Shown here: positions 8,345 to 14,795 of the stretch, in pieces
Layout: every line of letters starts with the position of its first letter
Position numbering within the stretch: position 1 is the first letter of the stretch
Notes under the pieces: model-generated
The model's input: the letters and a program-made list of their open reading frames with translations, nothing else
What the model was told of the DNA's origin: nothing
Database searches by the model: none
Position numbers and translations under genes: made by a program
From: DATHWB01 sp040880725
GTDB lineage: Bacteria; Actinomycetota; Acidimicrobiia; Spongiisociales; ZC4RG35
Direction of reading: 5' to 3'
DNA: 15,567 nt
Assembly (NCBI GenBank): GCA_040880725.1
Contig: JBBDHV010000044.1
Coordinates: forward strand, 1-15,567

Positions 8345-8824
8345 TCAGTGGTAGGCGGCGTGGGCGGCGGCGATGATCGCCACCGCGTCGTCCACGCCGC
8401 GCCATCCGAGCACCGCCGTCTTCTTGTCTTCCAATTCCTTGTACACCGCGAAGAAATGTTCGAGTTCCCGACGCAGATGGACGTCGAGGTCGTCGATGTC
8501 GGTGGTGGACTCCCAGCGGGTATCTCCGGCGGGCACACCGATGATCTTGTGGTCGGGATCGCCCTGATCCTCCATCAGGAAGACGCCGATCGGACGAACC
8601 CGAATGCGACACCCAGGGAACGTCGGTTCCTGACCGAGCACGAGGACGTCGAGCGGGTCGCCGTCTTCGGCCAGGGTGTCGGGCACGAACCCGTAGTCGG
8701 CCGGATATCGGGTGGCGGTGAACAGCGTGCGGTCGAGCCAGATCTCGCCTGTCTCGTGGTCCATCTCGTACTTGTTGCGACTCCCTTTCGGGATCTCGAC
8801 GATCGCGGTGACCGGTTCGGCCAA
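8345..8824 (-). CDS. ppa: Family I inorganic pyrophosphatase
   Basis: Hydrolyses pyrophosphate to two phosphates with Mg2+, in the cytoplasm. The start is set at TTG 8824 because AAAGGA lies 6 bases upstream and the product (159 aa) then begins MAEPVTAIVEIPKGSRNKYE, like other family members of about 160 aa. The longer ATG 8848 has no ribosome site. Key features are IPKGSRNKYE (11-20), YPADYGFVP (40-48), the family signature DGDPLDVLVL (54-63) with D54, D56 and D59, and the downstream acidic cluster D86/D89/D91 with K93. It is the first gene of an apparent two-gene unit with the acyl-CoA synthetase. Confidence 0.95.
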   Translation of the reverse strand: MAEPVTAIVEIPKGSRNKYEMDHETGEIWLDRTLFTATRYPADYGFVPDTLAEDGDPLDVLVLGQEPTFPGCRIRVRPIGVFLMEDQGDPDHKIIGVPAGDTRWESTTDIDDLDVHLRRELEHFFAVYKELEDKKTAVLGWRGVDDAVAIIAAAHAAYH

Positions 8825-8830
8825 TGAGTG

Positions 8831-8836
8831 TCCTTT
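8831..8836 (-). promoter_or_regulatory. Ribosome binding site deciding the ppa TTG start
   Basis: AAAGGA on the minus strand, 6 bases before TTG 8824. The alternative ATG at 8848 has nothing comparable upstream. Confidence 0.6.
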
Positions 8837-8918
8837 CGACGGCACCATTGTGGCGTGATCCCGGCACGAAGACGCACCCAAGAGATGTCACACATACCCT
8901 CGTGCTCCTCGAGCGAAT

Positions 8919-8924
8919 GAGGTG
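8919..8924 (+). promoter_or_regulatory. Ribosome binding site of the TIGR03086 gene
   Basis: GAGGTG, 6 bases before ATG 8931. It favours this ATG over the GTG at 8922, which lies inside the site, and over the ATG at 8940. Confidence 0.6.
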
Positions 8925-8930
8925 CAGCAC

Positions 8931-9491
8931 ATGAGCGGGATGACCGACTCTCTCCGACGAGCGATCGACGAGTTCGACCGCCGGGTCGTCGCGGTCTCCG
9001 ATGACCAGTGGACCGACCCCACCCCGTGCAGCGATTGGAACGTCCGCGACCTCGTCAACCATGTCACCGCCGAGGTCCTGTGGGCGTCGTTGCTGTTGGA
9101 TGGCCGGACTCTGGAGGAGGTCGGAGATCGCTTCGACGGTGACGTGCTCGGCGGCGACCCGATTGGCACGTGGTCACGGGCCCGGCAGGGCACGCTCGAC
9201 GCGCTGAACGAGTCGATGGTTTCGGACGTGCACACATCGATGGGCCAGATCGACACCGACGAGTACCTGGGCCAGTTGCTCGCCGACCATCTCATTCATG
9301 CCTGGGATCTGGCACGGGGCATCGGGGCCGACGAGACCCTCGATCCCGAGTTGGTCAGCCTCTGTCATCGACTGTCGCTACCTGCAGCAGATCTCATGGC
9401 TGCTTCCGGACTGTTCGGAAGCCAAGTGGTTCCGCCCGCCGGCAGCGGTCCGCAAGTCAGGCTGCTCGCCCTTTACGGCCGCCGGGCCTGA
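8931..9491 (+). CDS. TIGR03086-family metal-binding protein (DinB/MDMPI fold)
   Basis: A 186-aa four-helix-bundle protein of the maleylpyruvate-isomerase N-terminal superfamily. It shows the family opening TPCSDWNVRDLVNHV (31-45) with H44, the second metal region ADHLIHAWDLARGIGADE (118-135) with H120, H123 and D126, and the end GLFGSQVVPPAGSGPQVRLLALYGR. Characterised relatives are mycothiol-dependent isomerases or S-transferases; the role of TIGR03086 members is not established. The gene is divergent from ppa and convergent with the selenocysteine peroxiredoxin, with only 8 bases between the two stops. Confidence 0.85.
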   Translation: MSGMTDSLRRAIDEFDRRVVAVSDDQWTDPTPCSDWNVRDLVNHVTAEVLWASLLLDGRTLEEVGDRFDGDVLGGDPIGTWSRARQGTLDALNESMVSDVHTSMGQIDTDEYLGQLLADHLIHAWDLARGIGADETLDPELVSLCHRLSLPAADLMAASGLFGSQVVPPAGSGPQVRLLALYGRRA

Positions 9492-9499
9492 CGCGGGTC

Positions 9500-10183
9500 T
9501 CAGCGAAGTCCGCGTCGCTTGGTGTCGTTCTTGATGCGTTCGAGCATTCGATCCATCGTCTCGACGTAAGCCTTGGAGTCGTCTTTGATCGACTCGCCGA
9601 GATCCTTGTGACGCAACCCCATTGCGAGCGCCGCGAACCGGGCTCCTCGCAGATAGAACCACAGGCCCCCGTACGGCATCGCCGACGGGCCCGGCTCGGG
9701 GGTGCCGACGTTCATCGGCTCTGCGGTGGTCGGGCCGAGGCCCAAGTCCGCGGCGACTTCGAGCACCTTGTCTTCGGGGTAGCGATCGGCGAAGTCACGC
9801 GAGACGAACCGGAATCGCTCTCCGCCGTCGGTGTCGACGAGGATCATCGCCGGTCGTGCCACATTGCGAGCGTCTTGGTGATCGACCACGTCGTACGGCT
9901 CGACCGCCTGGGACCGGTCAGGGTCCGAGAGGTACGGGAACGGGATGTCGAGCTTTTCGATCATCGCGGCGTGCCGGCCGGGACTGTCGACGTCGATCGC
10001 AACGATCCTCACGCCGAGTGCGAGGAACTCTTCATACCGTGCTGCCAGGCTGACCAGCTGGCCGTTGCAATACGGTCACCAATCTCCCCGCAGGAAGAGA
10101 AGAAGCGTCGCGGTGTCGCGATGCCCGGAAAGCGTCCAGTCCGTCCCGGACTGATCGGGGAGGGTGAAATCGGGTACCGCCAT
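9500..10183 (-). CDS. Selenocysteine-containing peroxiredoxin-like protein (UGA read through)
   Basis: A thioredoxin-fold redoxin of the AhpC/TSA type, 227 aa if the in-frame TGA at 10078-10076 is read as Sec. It starts at ATG 10183 (MAVPDFTLPDQSGTDWTLSG), runs to FLRGDW, meets the TGA at residue 36, and continues PYCNGQLVSLAARYEEFLALGV...VAIDVDSP without any frame change. In cysteine homologues this motif reads DWCPYC, so the TGA replaces precisely the peroxidatic Cys, leaving U36-x-x-C39, the only redox residues in the protein. The domain continues with PYLSDPDRS and RPAMILVDTDG. A C-terminal extension (about 155-227) contains SIKDDSKAYVETMDRM and looks helical. The likely role is reduction of peroxides with a thiol partner. 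A nonsense mutation is the alternative, but the conserved frame on both sides and the adjacent SECIS-like hairpin argue against it. A standard gene caller would report two pieces or only the 3' part. Confidence 0.85.
10044..10062 (-). promoter_or_regulatory. Bacterial SECIS-like hairpin downstream of the Sec UGA
   Basis: Counting the T of TGA as 1, bases 17-21 (GCCAG) pair with 31-35 (CTGGC). Inside, C22-G29 and U23-A28 close an apical loop GGUC (24-27), with C30 bulged. In E. coli fdhF the GGUC of the SECIS loop occupies about bases 22-25 by the same count, and its G and U contact SelB. The position, stem and loop thus fit the bacterial rule; the bulge is on the other arm. Confidence 0.7.
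10076..10078 (-). other. Selenocysteine codon (in-frame TGA)
   Basis: Codon 36 of the peroxiredoxin-like gene. It lies between GDW and PYC, where relatives carry TGC or TGT for the peroxidatic cysteine. Confidence 0.8.
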
Positions 10184-10190
10184 GGAATTG

Positions 10191-10196
10191 AATCTA
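10191..10196 (-). promoter_or_regulatory. Candidate -10 box giving a leaderless Sec-peroxiredoxin mRNA
   Basis: TAGATT (TANNNT) on the minus strand ends 7 bases before ATG 10183, the spacing that puts transcription start at the start codon. Leaderless mRNAs with this layout are frequent in actinobacteria. No good -35 is visible and the ATG has no ribosome site. Confidence 0.4.
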
Positions 10197-10216
10197 ACGT
10201 TCCCCGCCCGTGACCC

Positions 10217-10221
10217 GGAGG
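10217..10221 (+). promoter_or_regulatory. Ribosome binding site deciding the MDMPI gene start
   Basis: GGAGG, 8 bases before GTG 10230. For the in-frame alternatives ATG 10182 and GTG 10164, the nearest purine run is 18 and 0 bases away. Confidence 0.5.
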
Positions 10222-10229
10222 TCCTGGCG

Positions 10230-10868
10230 GTGATCCGTGAAGTGTTCCTGGATTCAGCCGGCGAGAGTCGCATTGTCCTCGCGTCGCGTGACGTCTCCGC
10301 GGCTTGGGATCGGCCGAGCGCCCTCGACGAGATGACGGTGGGAGCCCTCGCCGGTCATCTGATGCGGGCGGTGACGGGCGTCGACGCCTATCTCGACACC
10401 CCCGCTCCCCCCGGCGACGAGGTTCTCGACGCTCCCGGGTATTTCCAGTCGATCGACGGCCTCACCGACCGCGACCTTCACAACGACCTGCACACCGCCA
10501 TCCGCGCCCGGGCCGACCAGGAGACGGGTGCCGGTCCGGATGGCGTGGTCGCACGCTGGGACGATTCGATTCGTCGCCTCGAAGCCCGGTTACCGGCCGA
10601 ACCCCTCGATCGGGTGCTCCCGGCACTTGGGGGTCGCCTCATCCTGCTCGACCACTATCTCGTCACGCGCCTCGTCGAGATGCTCGTCCACACCGACGAC
10701 CTCGCAGTGTCGGTGGGTCTCGAACGCCCGCGGTTTCCCAACCACGCAGACACCGCAGTGATCGACTGTCTCGTCGAGGTCGCTCGTCGCCGGCATGGGA
10801 CTGCTGCGGTGATCGCCGCACTGGCGCGACGCGAACGCGACACCGTCGATGCACTCCGGGTGCTCTGA
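10230..10868 (+). CDS. Maleylpyruvate isomerase N-terminal domain protein (mycothiol-linked DinB fold)
   Basis: A 212-aa protein of the MDMPI_N / DinB-like superfamily. It has the usual opening AAWDRPSALDEMTVGALAGHLMRAV with H43 and the second metal-site helix HYLVTRLVEMLVHTDDLAVSVGL with E150 and H154. Relatives use mycothiol as a cofactor or substrate, but the reaction here is unknown. The start is taken at GTG 10230 on its ribosome site. An ATG at 10182 is in frame and overlaps the divergent Sec-peroxiredoxin start codon within CCATGG, and a GTG at 10164 is also in frame. The gene is divergent from the peroxiredoxin gene with 46 bases between the chosen starts, and is followed 3 bases later by a small membrane ORF. 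Confidence 0.8.
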   Translation: MIREVFLDSAGESRIVLASRDVSAAWDRPSALDEMTVGALAGHLMRAVTGVDAYLDTPAPPGDEVLDAPGYFQSIDGLTDRDLHNDLHTAIRARADQETGAGPDGVVARWDDSIRRLEARLPAEPLDRVLPALGGRLILLDHYLVTRLVEMLVHTDDLAVSVGLERPRFPNHADTAVIDCLVEVARRRHGTAAVIAALARRERDTVDALRVL

Positions 10869-10871
10869 GCG

Positions 10872-11033
10872 ATGAGAGTCGTGATGCGGATCGTGGCGAT
10901 CGTGGTGATTGCGGCCGTCGCGTTCGTCACCATGGGTCAGTACGCGCCCGACGGCTCATGGATCCAGGAAGCCTCGGTCCAGTTCCTCAGGGCGATCCGG
11001 GCGTCGTGGATGATCGACCCGATCGGCTCCTGA
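10872..11033 (+). CDS. Small predicted membrane protein (53 aa)
   Basis: ATG 10872 begins 3 bases after the stop of the MDMPI gene and runs to TGA 11031-11033. The product starts MRVVMRIVAIVVIAAVAFVT, a single hydrophobic helix after two arginines, and then has a soluble tail of about 33 residues with three tryptophans' worth of spaced aromatic and charged positions (SWIQEASVQFLRAIRASWM). Third codon positions are GC-rich. I know no family for it. The tight spacing suggests co-translation with the upstream gene, and an 11-bp hairpin begins 4 bases after its stop. A chance ORF remains possible because of its length. Confidence 0.5.
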   Translation: MRVVMRIVAIVVIAAVAFVTMGQYAPDGSWIQEASVQFLRAIRASWMIDPIGS

Positions 11034-11036
11034 ACC

Positions 11037-11074
11037 GGACGCGAAAAGAAGACTGTCTCCTGGTTTTCGCGTCC
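11037..11074 (+). terminator. 11-bp hairpin after the small membrane ORF
   Basis: GGACGCGAAAA (11037-11047) pairs perfectly with TTTTCGCGTCC (11064-11074) around a 16-base loop. It starts 4 bases past the stop codon and has no U-tract, as is common for actinobacterial terminators. Its arms also carry the CGCGAAAA motif repeated further on. Confidence 0.5.
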
Positions 11075-11123
11075 CGGGAGTGGCCGCGTAGTTTCCAGCA
11101 GACGACCGGGAGCGGAACCTCAG

Positions 11124-11156
11124 TTCGCGAAAACCCACCACAATTGGGTCCGCGAA
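11124..11156 (+). repeat. Second CGCGAAA hairpin
   Basis: TTCGCG (11124-11129) pairs with CGCGAA (11151-11156). Inside, ACCC (11133-11136) pairs with GGGT (11146-11149). In addition CGCGAAAACC (11126-11135) is an exact inverted copy of GGTTTTCGCG at 11062-11071. Confidence 0.4.
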
Positions 11157-11160
11157 ACCG

Positions 11161-11189
11161 TTGCCAACTCACACTCGTGTAATTACAGT
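11161..11189 (+). promoter_or_regulatory. Candidate nrdJ promoter
   Basis: TTGCCA (11161-11166), a 17-base spacer, and TACAGT (11184-11189). This would start transcription near 11196, just before the first NrdR box, leaving a leader of about 175 bases. It is called by eye from consensus only. Confidence 0.4.
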
Positions 11190-11201
11190 CGTGTTCCCTT
11201 C

Positions 11202-11217
11202 ACCCTATATGTGGTGT
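11202..11217 (+). promoter_or_regulatory. NrdR box 1
   Basis: ACCCTATATGTGGTGT matches 13 of 16 positions of the NrdR consensus ACACWATATATWGTGT. NrdR is the dATP/ATP-sensing repressor of ribonucleotide reductase genes. Confidence 0.7.
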
Positions 11218-11230
11218 CTGCGACGGCCCC

Positions 11231-11250
11231 GACCACAACATGTTGTGGTC
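11231..11250 (+). promoter_or_regulatory. NrdR box 2 within a perfect 20-bp palindrome
   Basis: GACCACAACATGTTGTGGTC is fully self-complementary. Its central 16 bases match 12 of 16 NrdR consensus positions. Its centre is 31 bp from that of box 1, three helical turns, as expected for paired NrdR sites. Confidence 0.65.
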
Positions 11251-11254
11251 GCCA

Positions 11255-11348
11255 CTCCGACAACGGAGCCAGGAACGGGTAGCCAGCGGGCCAGATCATC
11301 AAGGCGAAGGGCCTTTGAGGAGGACGGATGCCGGAAGGACCGGCATCC
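11255..11348 (+). other. Structured nrdJ leader with three hairpins
   Basis: Three hairpins follow one another: CTCCG-ACAA-CGGAG (11255-11268), AAGGC/GCCTT (11301-11315), and a perfect 9-bp stem GGATGCCGG-AAGGA-CCGGCATCC (11326-11348). The last ends 24 bases before the nrdJ ATG. They could affect mRNA stability or initiation. I see no known riboswitch core. Confidence 0.4.
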
Positions 11349-11372
11349 AGGGAACGAGAGAGGTTCACTCAT

Positions 11373-14300
11373 ATGACTGACGGCCTGCGGATCGAGCGGC
11401 AATTCACCACAGAAGACAACGGCGCCTACGACCAGATCGAGTGGTCGCATCGAGATTCGAGGATCGCCAACCCTGACGGCTCGGTCGTCTTCGAGATGAC
11501 CGACGCCGAAATCCCCGCAGCTTGGTCACAGGTCGCAGCCGACATCATGGTCTCGAAGTACTTCCGCAAGGCGGGAGTCCCCCAGGTCGACAGCGCCGGC
11601 AACCCGGTGCTCGAAGACGGCAATCCGGTGACGGGACCCGAGCAGTCCGCCAAGCAGGTCTTCGACCGACTGGCCGGCACCTGGCGCTGGTGGGGCGAGA
11701 AGCACGGCTATTTCGCCACCGCCACCGACGCCGACGCGTTCGAGGACGAACTGAAGTACATGCTCGCCACCCAGATGGCGGCACCGAACTCACCGCAGTG
11801 GTTCAACACCGGGATCTACCACTCCTACGGCATCGCCGGACCCGCCCAAGGCTTCTGGTACGTCGACCCTGACACCGAAGAGCTGGTCTCCTCCCCCGAC
11901 TCGTATTCCCGCCCCGCCCCGCACGCCTGCTTCATCCTCAGCGTGAAGGACGACCTGGTCAACGACGGCGGCATCATGGACCTGTGGGTGCGTGAGGCTC
12001 GGATCTTCAAGTTCGGATCAGGCGCCGGATCCAACTTCTCGTCGATCCGCGGCGAGAACGAACTCCTCTCCGGCGGAGGCAAGTCCTCCGGCGTCATGTC
12101 CTTCCTCAAGATCGGGGACCGGGCAGCCGGCGCGATCAAGTCGGGTGGGACCACCCGCCGCGCCGCCAAGATGGTCATTCTCGACGTCGACCATCCCGAC
12201 ATCGAGACCTTCGCTGCGTGGAAGAAGGTCGAAGAGGACAAGGCTCGCCTGCTCATCGACAAGGGCGGGTTCCCCGCCGACTTCAACGGCGAGGCGTACG
12301 CCACCGTGTCCGGCCAGAACTCGAACAACTCTGTCAGGATGACATCCGACTTCATCCAGGCAGTCGTCGACGACGCCGACTGGGATCTCATCGAACGGAC
12401 CACCGGAAAGGTACGCAAGACGATCAGCGCCCGGCAGCTGTGGCGGACGATCGCAGAGGCCGCCTGGGCGTGTGCAGATCCCGGACTGCAGTTCGACACG
12501 ACGATCAACGAATGGCACACCTGCCCCGAGGGCGGGCGGATCAAGGCGTCGAATCCGTGCTCGGAGTACATGTTCCTCGACGACACGGCCTGCAACCTGG
12601 CCTCGCTCAACCTGGTCAAGTTCGAAACCGCCGACGGCGGCTTCGATCTCGAGGCGTATCAGCACGCCATCCGACTGTGGACGATCGTGCTGGAGATCTC
12701 GGTGGCGATGGCCCACTTCCCCAGCCGGGAAATCGCCCAGAAGAGCTACGACTACCGCACCCTCGGGCTGGGATACGCCAACCTCGGTTCACTGCTGATG
12801 CGTTCCGGCATCGCCTACGACTCCGATCAGGGACGGGCGATCGCCGGTGCCCTCACCGCGATCCTCACCGGAGACTCGTATGCGACGAGCGCCGAGATGT
12901 CGTCGGTGGTGGGAACGTTCCCCCGCTACGCCGAGAACGCCGATCACATGCTGCGGGTGATCCGCAATCATCGCAGGGCCGCCTACGACGCTCCCGCGGA
13001 GGATTACGAAGGCATCAGCACCACGGTGATGGGAATCGACGCCGACCAGGTGCCGGCCGACATGCTGGCCGCCGCCCGGCAGTCCTGGGATCTGGCCCTG
13101 TCACTGGGTGAGAAGCATGGGTTCCGCAACGCCCAGGCGACGCTGCTCGCTCCGACCGGGACGATCGGACTGCTCATGGACTGTGACACCACCGGTGTCG
13201 AGCCGGACTTCGCCCTGGTCAAGTTCAAGAAGCTCGCCGGTGGCGGATACTTCAAGATCGCCAACCAGTCCATCGCACCTGCGTTGCGCACCCTCGGATA
13301 CGGCGAGACCGAAATCAAGGAGATGGTCACTTCCATCGTCGGTACGTCCAGCTTCGAGAACGCCCCGCATGTCAATCGGGTGTCGTTGGCAGAGAAGGGC
13401 TTCACCGACGAGGAGATCGCCAAGCTCGAAAAGCAGTTGCCGTCGGTCTTCGAACTGAAGCACGCCTTCAACGTCTTCGTGGTCGGCGAGGCAGCCCTGC
13501 AGCGTCTCGGCTTCGAAGTCGACGAGTACACGTCCTGGGAGTTCGACCTCCTCGCGGCGTTGGGCTTCAACAAGGCGCAGATCCGCGAAGCCAACGACCA
13601 CATCTGTGGACGCCAGACGATCGAGGGGGCGCCGCACTTGCGGGACGAGCACCTGTCGGTCTTCGACACGGCCAACCGCAACGGTCATTACGGCGAGCGA
13701 TTCATCCACCACACCGGACACATCCGGATGATGGCTGCCGCCCAACCGTTCATCTCCGGGGCGATCTCCAAGACGATCAACATGCCCAACGAGGTCACCG
13801 TCGAAGACATCGAAGGTTCGTACCAGATGTCCTATGACCTCGGTCTGAAGGCCATGGCGCTGTACCGGGACGGTTCGAAGGCGAGCCAGCCGTTGTCGTC
13901 GATGTCGGACGAAGGCGACGACAACGATGACGACAGCACCGAGTTCACTGCTGCGATCGAAGCCGAGAAGAAGCTGGCGTGGGGCGCGATCCCCGCCGGG
14001 ATGAGCCCGACCCAGGCCTACGAGGCCGGGATGCGGCCGCCCCGCTTCCTCCTGCCGGCCCGCCGGCACGGCTTCAACCAGGAAGCAAGGGTGGGGGGCC
14101 ACAAGGTGTTCCTCCGCACCGGCGAGTACGAGGACGGAACTCTTGGAGAGATCTTCATCGACCTCGCCAAGGAGGGTGCCACCCTCAAGGGGATCCTCTC
14201 CTGTTTCGCCATCGCGGTGAGCAAGGGCCTGCAGTACGGCGTCCCGCTGGAGGAGTTCGTCAACACGTTCACGTTCCAGACGTTCGAGCCCCGCGGCATG

Positions 14301-14789
14301 GTGGAGGGCCATCCCAACATCAAAATGTCGAACTCGATCGTCGACTACGTGTTCCGGTCACTGGGTGTCGAATACCTGCACCGTGACGAACTGGCCCAGG
14401 TCCCGCCCAACCGGGAAGGCGACCTGCCCGAGCCCCCTACCGGACTCGCGGTGGAGGCCGGGATCCAGTTGGATCTCGACGACGCCGCTGCCGAAGCGGA
14501 CGTGGACACCGTGCAACGGGCGGCGACGATGTCCGACGGCCCAATGACCGCCCCGGTCCCCGACCCCGAACCTGCGCCCAAGGCAACAGGCAGCGGCGCG
14601 GTGAAGACCGCAGTCGCTGCCACGATGGGAACCACTCGGTCGCTGGATGCCGGGACGGCGAGCATGCAGGCCGCCATGTCGGAGATGATGGGCGACGCCC
14701 CGCTCTGCGACGAGTGTGGTCACATCACCGTCCGCAACGGCTCTTGCTTCAAGTGCCTCAACTGCGGAAACTCCCTCGGCTGCAGCTGA
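11373..14789 (+). CDS. nrdJ: Adenosylcobalamin-dependent (class II) ribonucleotide reductase
   Basis: Reduces ribonucleotides to deoxyribonucleotides using a B12-generated thiyl radical, without oxygen dependence. The start at ATG 11373 follows AGAGAGG (11357-11363) with 9 bases between; an ATG at 11328 is in frame but lies in the leader hairpin. The 1138-aa protein shows C186 (APHACFILS) and C407 (TACNLASL) as the redox pair, and NPCSE (394-398) with the radical C396 and its Asn/Glu partners. Substrate-loop signatures such as SGAGSNFSSIRG and LLAPTGTIGLLMDCDTTG are present. A TSCPD region (about 905-1010) is followed by a flexible acidic/Ala-rich linker and a C-terminal cysteine tail (C1112, C1115, C1125, C1128, C1131, C1137) that re-reduces the active site and may bind zinc. 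It is preceded by two NrdR boxes and stands alone as a transcription unit. Confidence 0.97.
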   Translation: MTDGLRIERQFTTEDNGAYDQIEWSHRDSRIANPDGSVVFEMTDAEIPAAWSQVAADIMVSKYFRKAGVPQVDSAGNPVLEDGNPVTGPEQSAKQVFDRLAGTWRWWGEKHGYFATATDADAFEDELKYMLATQMAAPNSPQWFNTGIYHSYGIAGPAQGFWYVDPDTEELVSSPDSYSRPAPHACFILSVKDDLVNDGGIMDLWVREARIFKFGSGAGSNFSSIRGENELLSGGGKSSGVMSFLKIGDRAAGAIKSGGTTRRAAKMVILDVDHPDIETFAAWKKVEEDKARLLIDKGGFPADFNGEAYATVSGQNSNNSVRMTSDFIQAVVDDADWDLIERTTGKVRKTISARQLWRTIAEAAWACADPGLQFDTTINEWHTCPEGGRIKASNPCSEYMFLDDTACNLASLNLVKFETADGGFDLEAYQHAIRLWTIVLEISVAMAHFPSREIAQKSYDYRTLGLGYANLGSLLMRSGIAYDSDQGRAIAGALTAILTGDSYATSAEMSSVVGTFPRYAENADHMLRVIRNHRRAAYDAPAEDYEGISTTVMGIDADQVPADMLAAARQSWDLALSLGEKHGFRNAQATLLAPTGTIGLLMDCDTTGVEPDFALVKFKKLAGGGYFKIANQSIAPALRTLGYGETEIKEMVTSIVGTSSFENAPHVNRVSLAEKGFTDEEIAKLEKQLPSVFELKHAFNVFVVGEAALQRLGFEVDEYTSWEFDLLAALGFNKAQIREANDHICGRQTIEGAPHLRDEHLSVFDTANRNGHYGERFIHHTGHIRMMAAAQPFISGAISKTINMPNEVTVEDIEGSYQMSYDLGLKAMALYRDGSKASQPLSSMSDEGDDNDDDSTEFTAAIEAEKKLAWGAIPAGMSPTQAYEAGMRPPRFLLPARRHGFNQEARVGGHKVFLRTGEYEDGTLGEIFIDLAKEGATLKGILSCFAIAVSKGLQYGVPLEEFVNTFTFQTFEPRGMVEGHPNIKMSNSIVDYVFRSLGVEYLHRDELAQVPPNREGDLPEPPTGLAVEAGIQLDLDDAAAEADVDTVQRAATMSDGPMTAPVPDPEPAPKATGSGAVKTAVAATMGTTRSLDAGTASMQAAMSEMMGDAPLCDECGHITVRNGSCFKCLNCGNSLGCS

Positions 14790-14795
14790 TGTGAA
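14783..14795 (+). repeat. Left 13-bp direct repeat (contains nrdJ stop)
   Basis: CAGCTGATGTGAA, identical to 14961-14973. It includes the last codon and stop of nrdJ and the first 5 bases of the inverted-repeat element. Confidence 0.75.

Noticed and set aside
6986..8827. A 613-codon open frame on the + strand opposite the acyl-CoA synthetase and ppa
   Set aside because: It lies fully antisense to two well-supported enzymes, has low-complexity composition with no domain, and is the kind of shadow produced by GC-rich codons.
10076..10273. Reading the two halves of the peroxiredoxin as a pseudogene with a nonsense mutation
   Set aside because: There is no other damage, the stop is TGA at exactly the catalytic Cys codon, and a SECIS-like hairpin follows. 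Selenocysteine explains all three.
11037..11157. CRISPR array from the repeated CGCGAAAA
   Set aside because: The repeat units are only 8-10 bases, alternate in orientation and have uneven spacing; no cas gene is present.
11267..11282. B12-box-like AGCCAGGA before nrdJ, suggesting a cobalamin riboswitch
   Set aside because: The rest of the conserved riboswitch core is not present upstream, where NrdR boxes sit instead.
11034..11372. tRNA-Sec or other Sec machinery near the selenoprotein
   Set aside because: No tRNA-like cloverleaf or sel gene could be seen in this spacer or in 14790-15179. It must be elsewhere if present.
13101..14312. A 403-codon open frame on the - strand inside nrdJ
   Set aside because: Antisense shadow of a clear ribonucleotide reductase.
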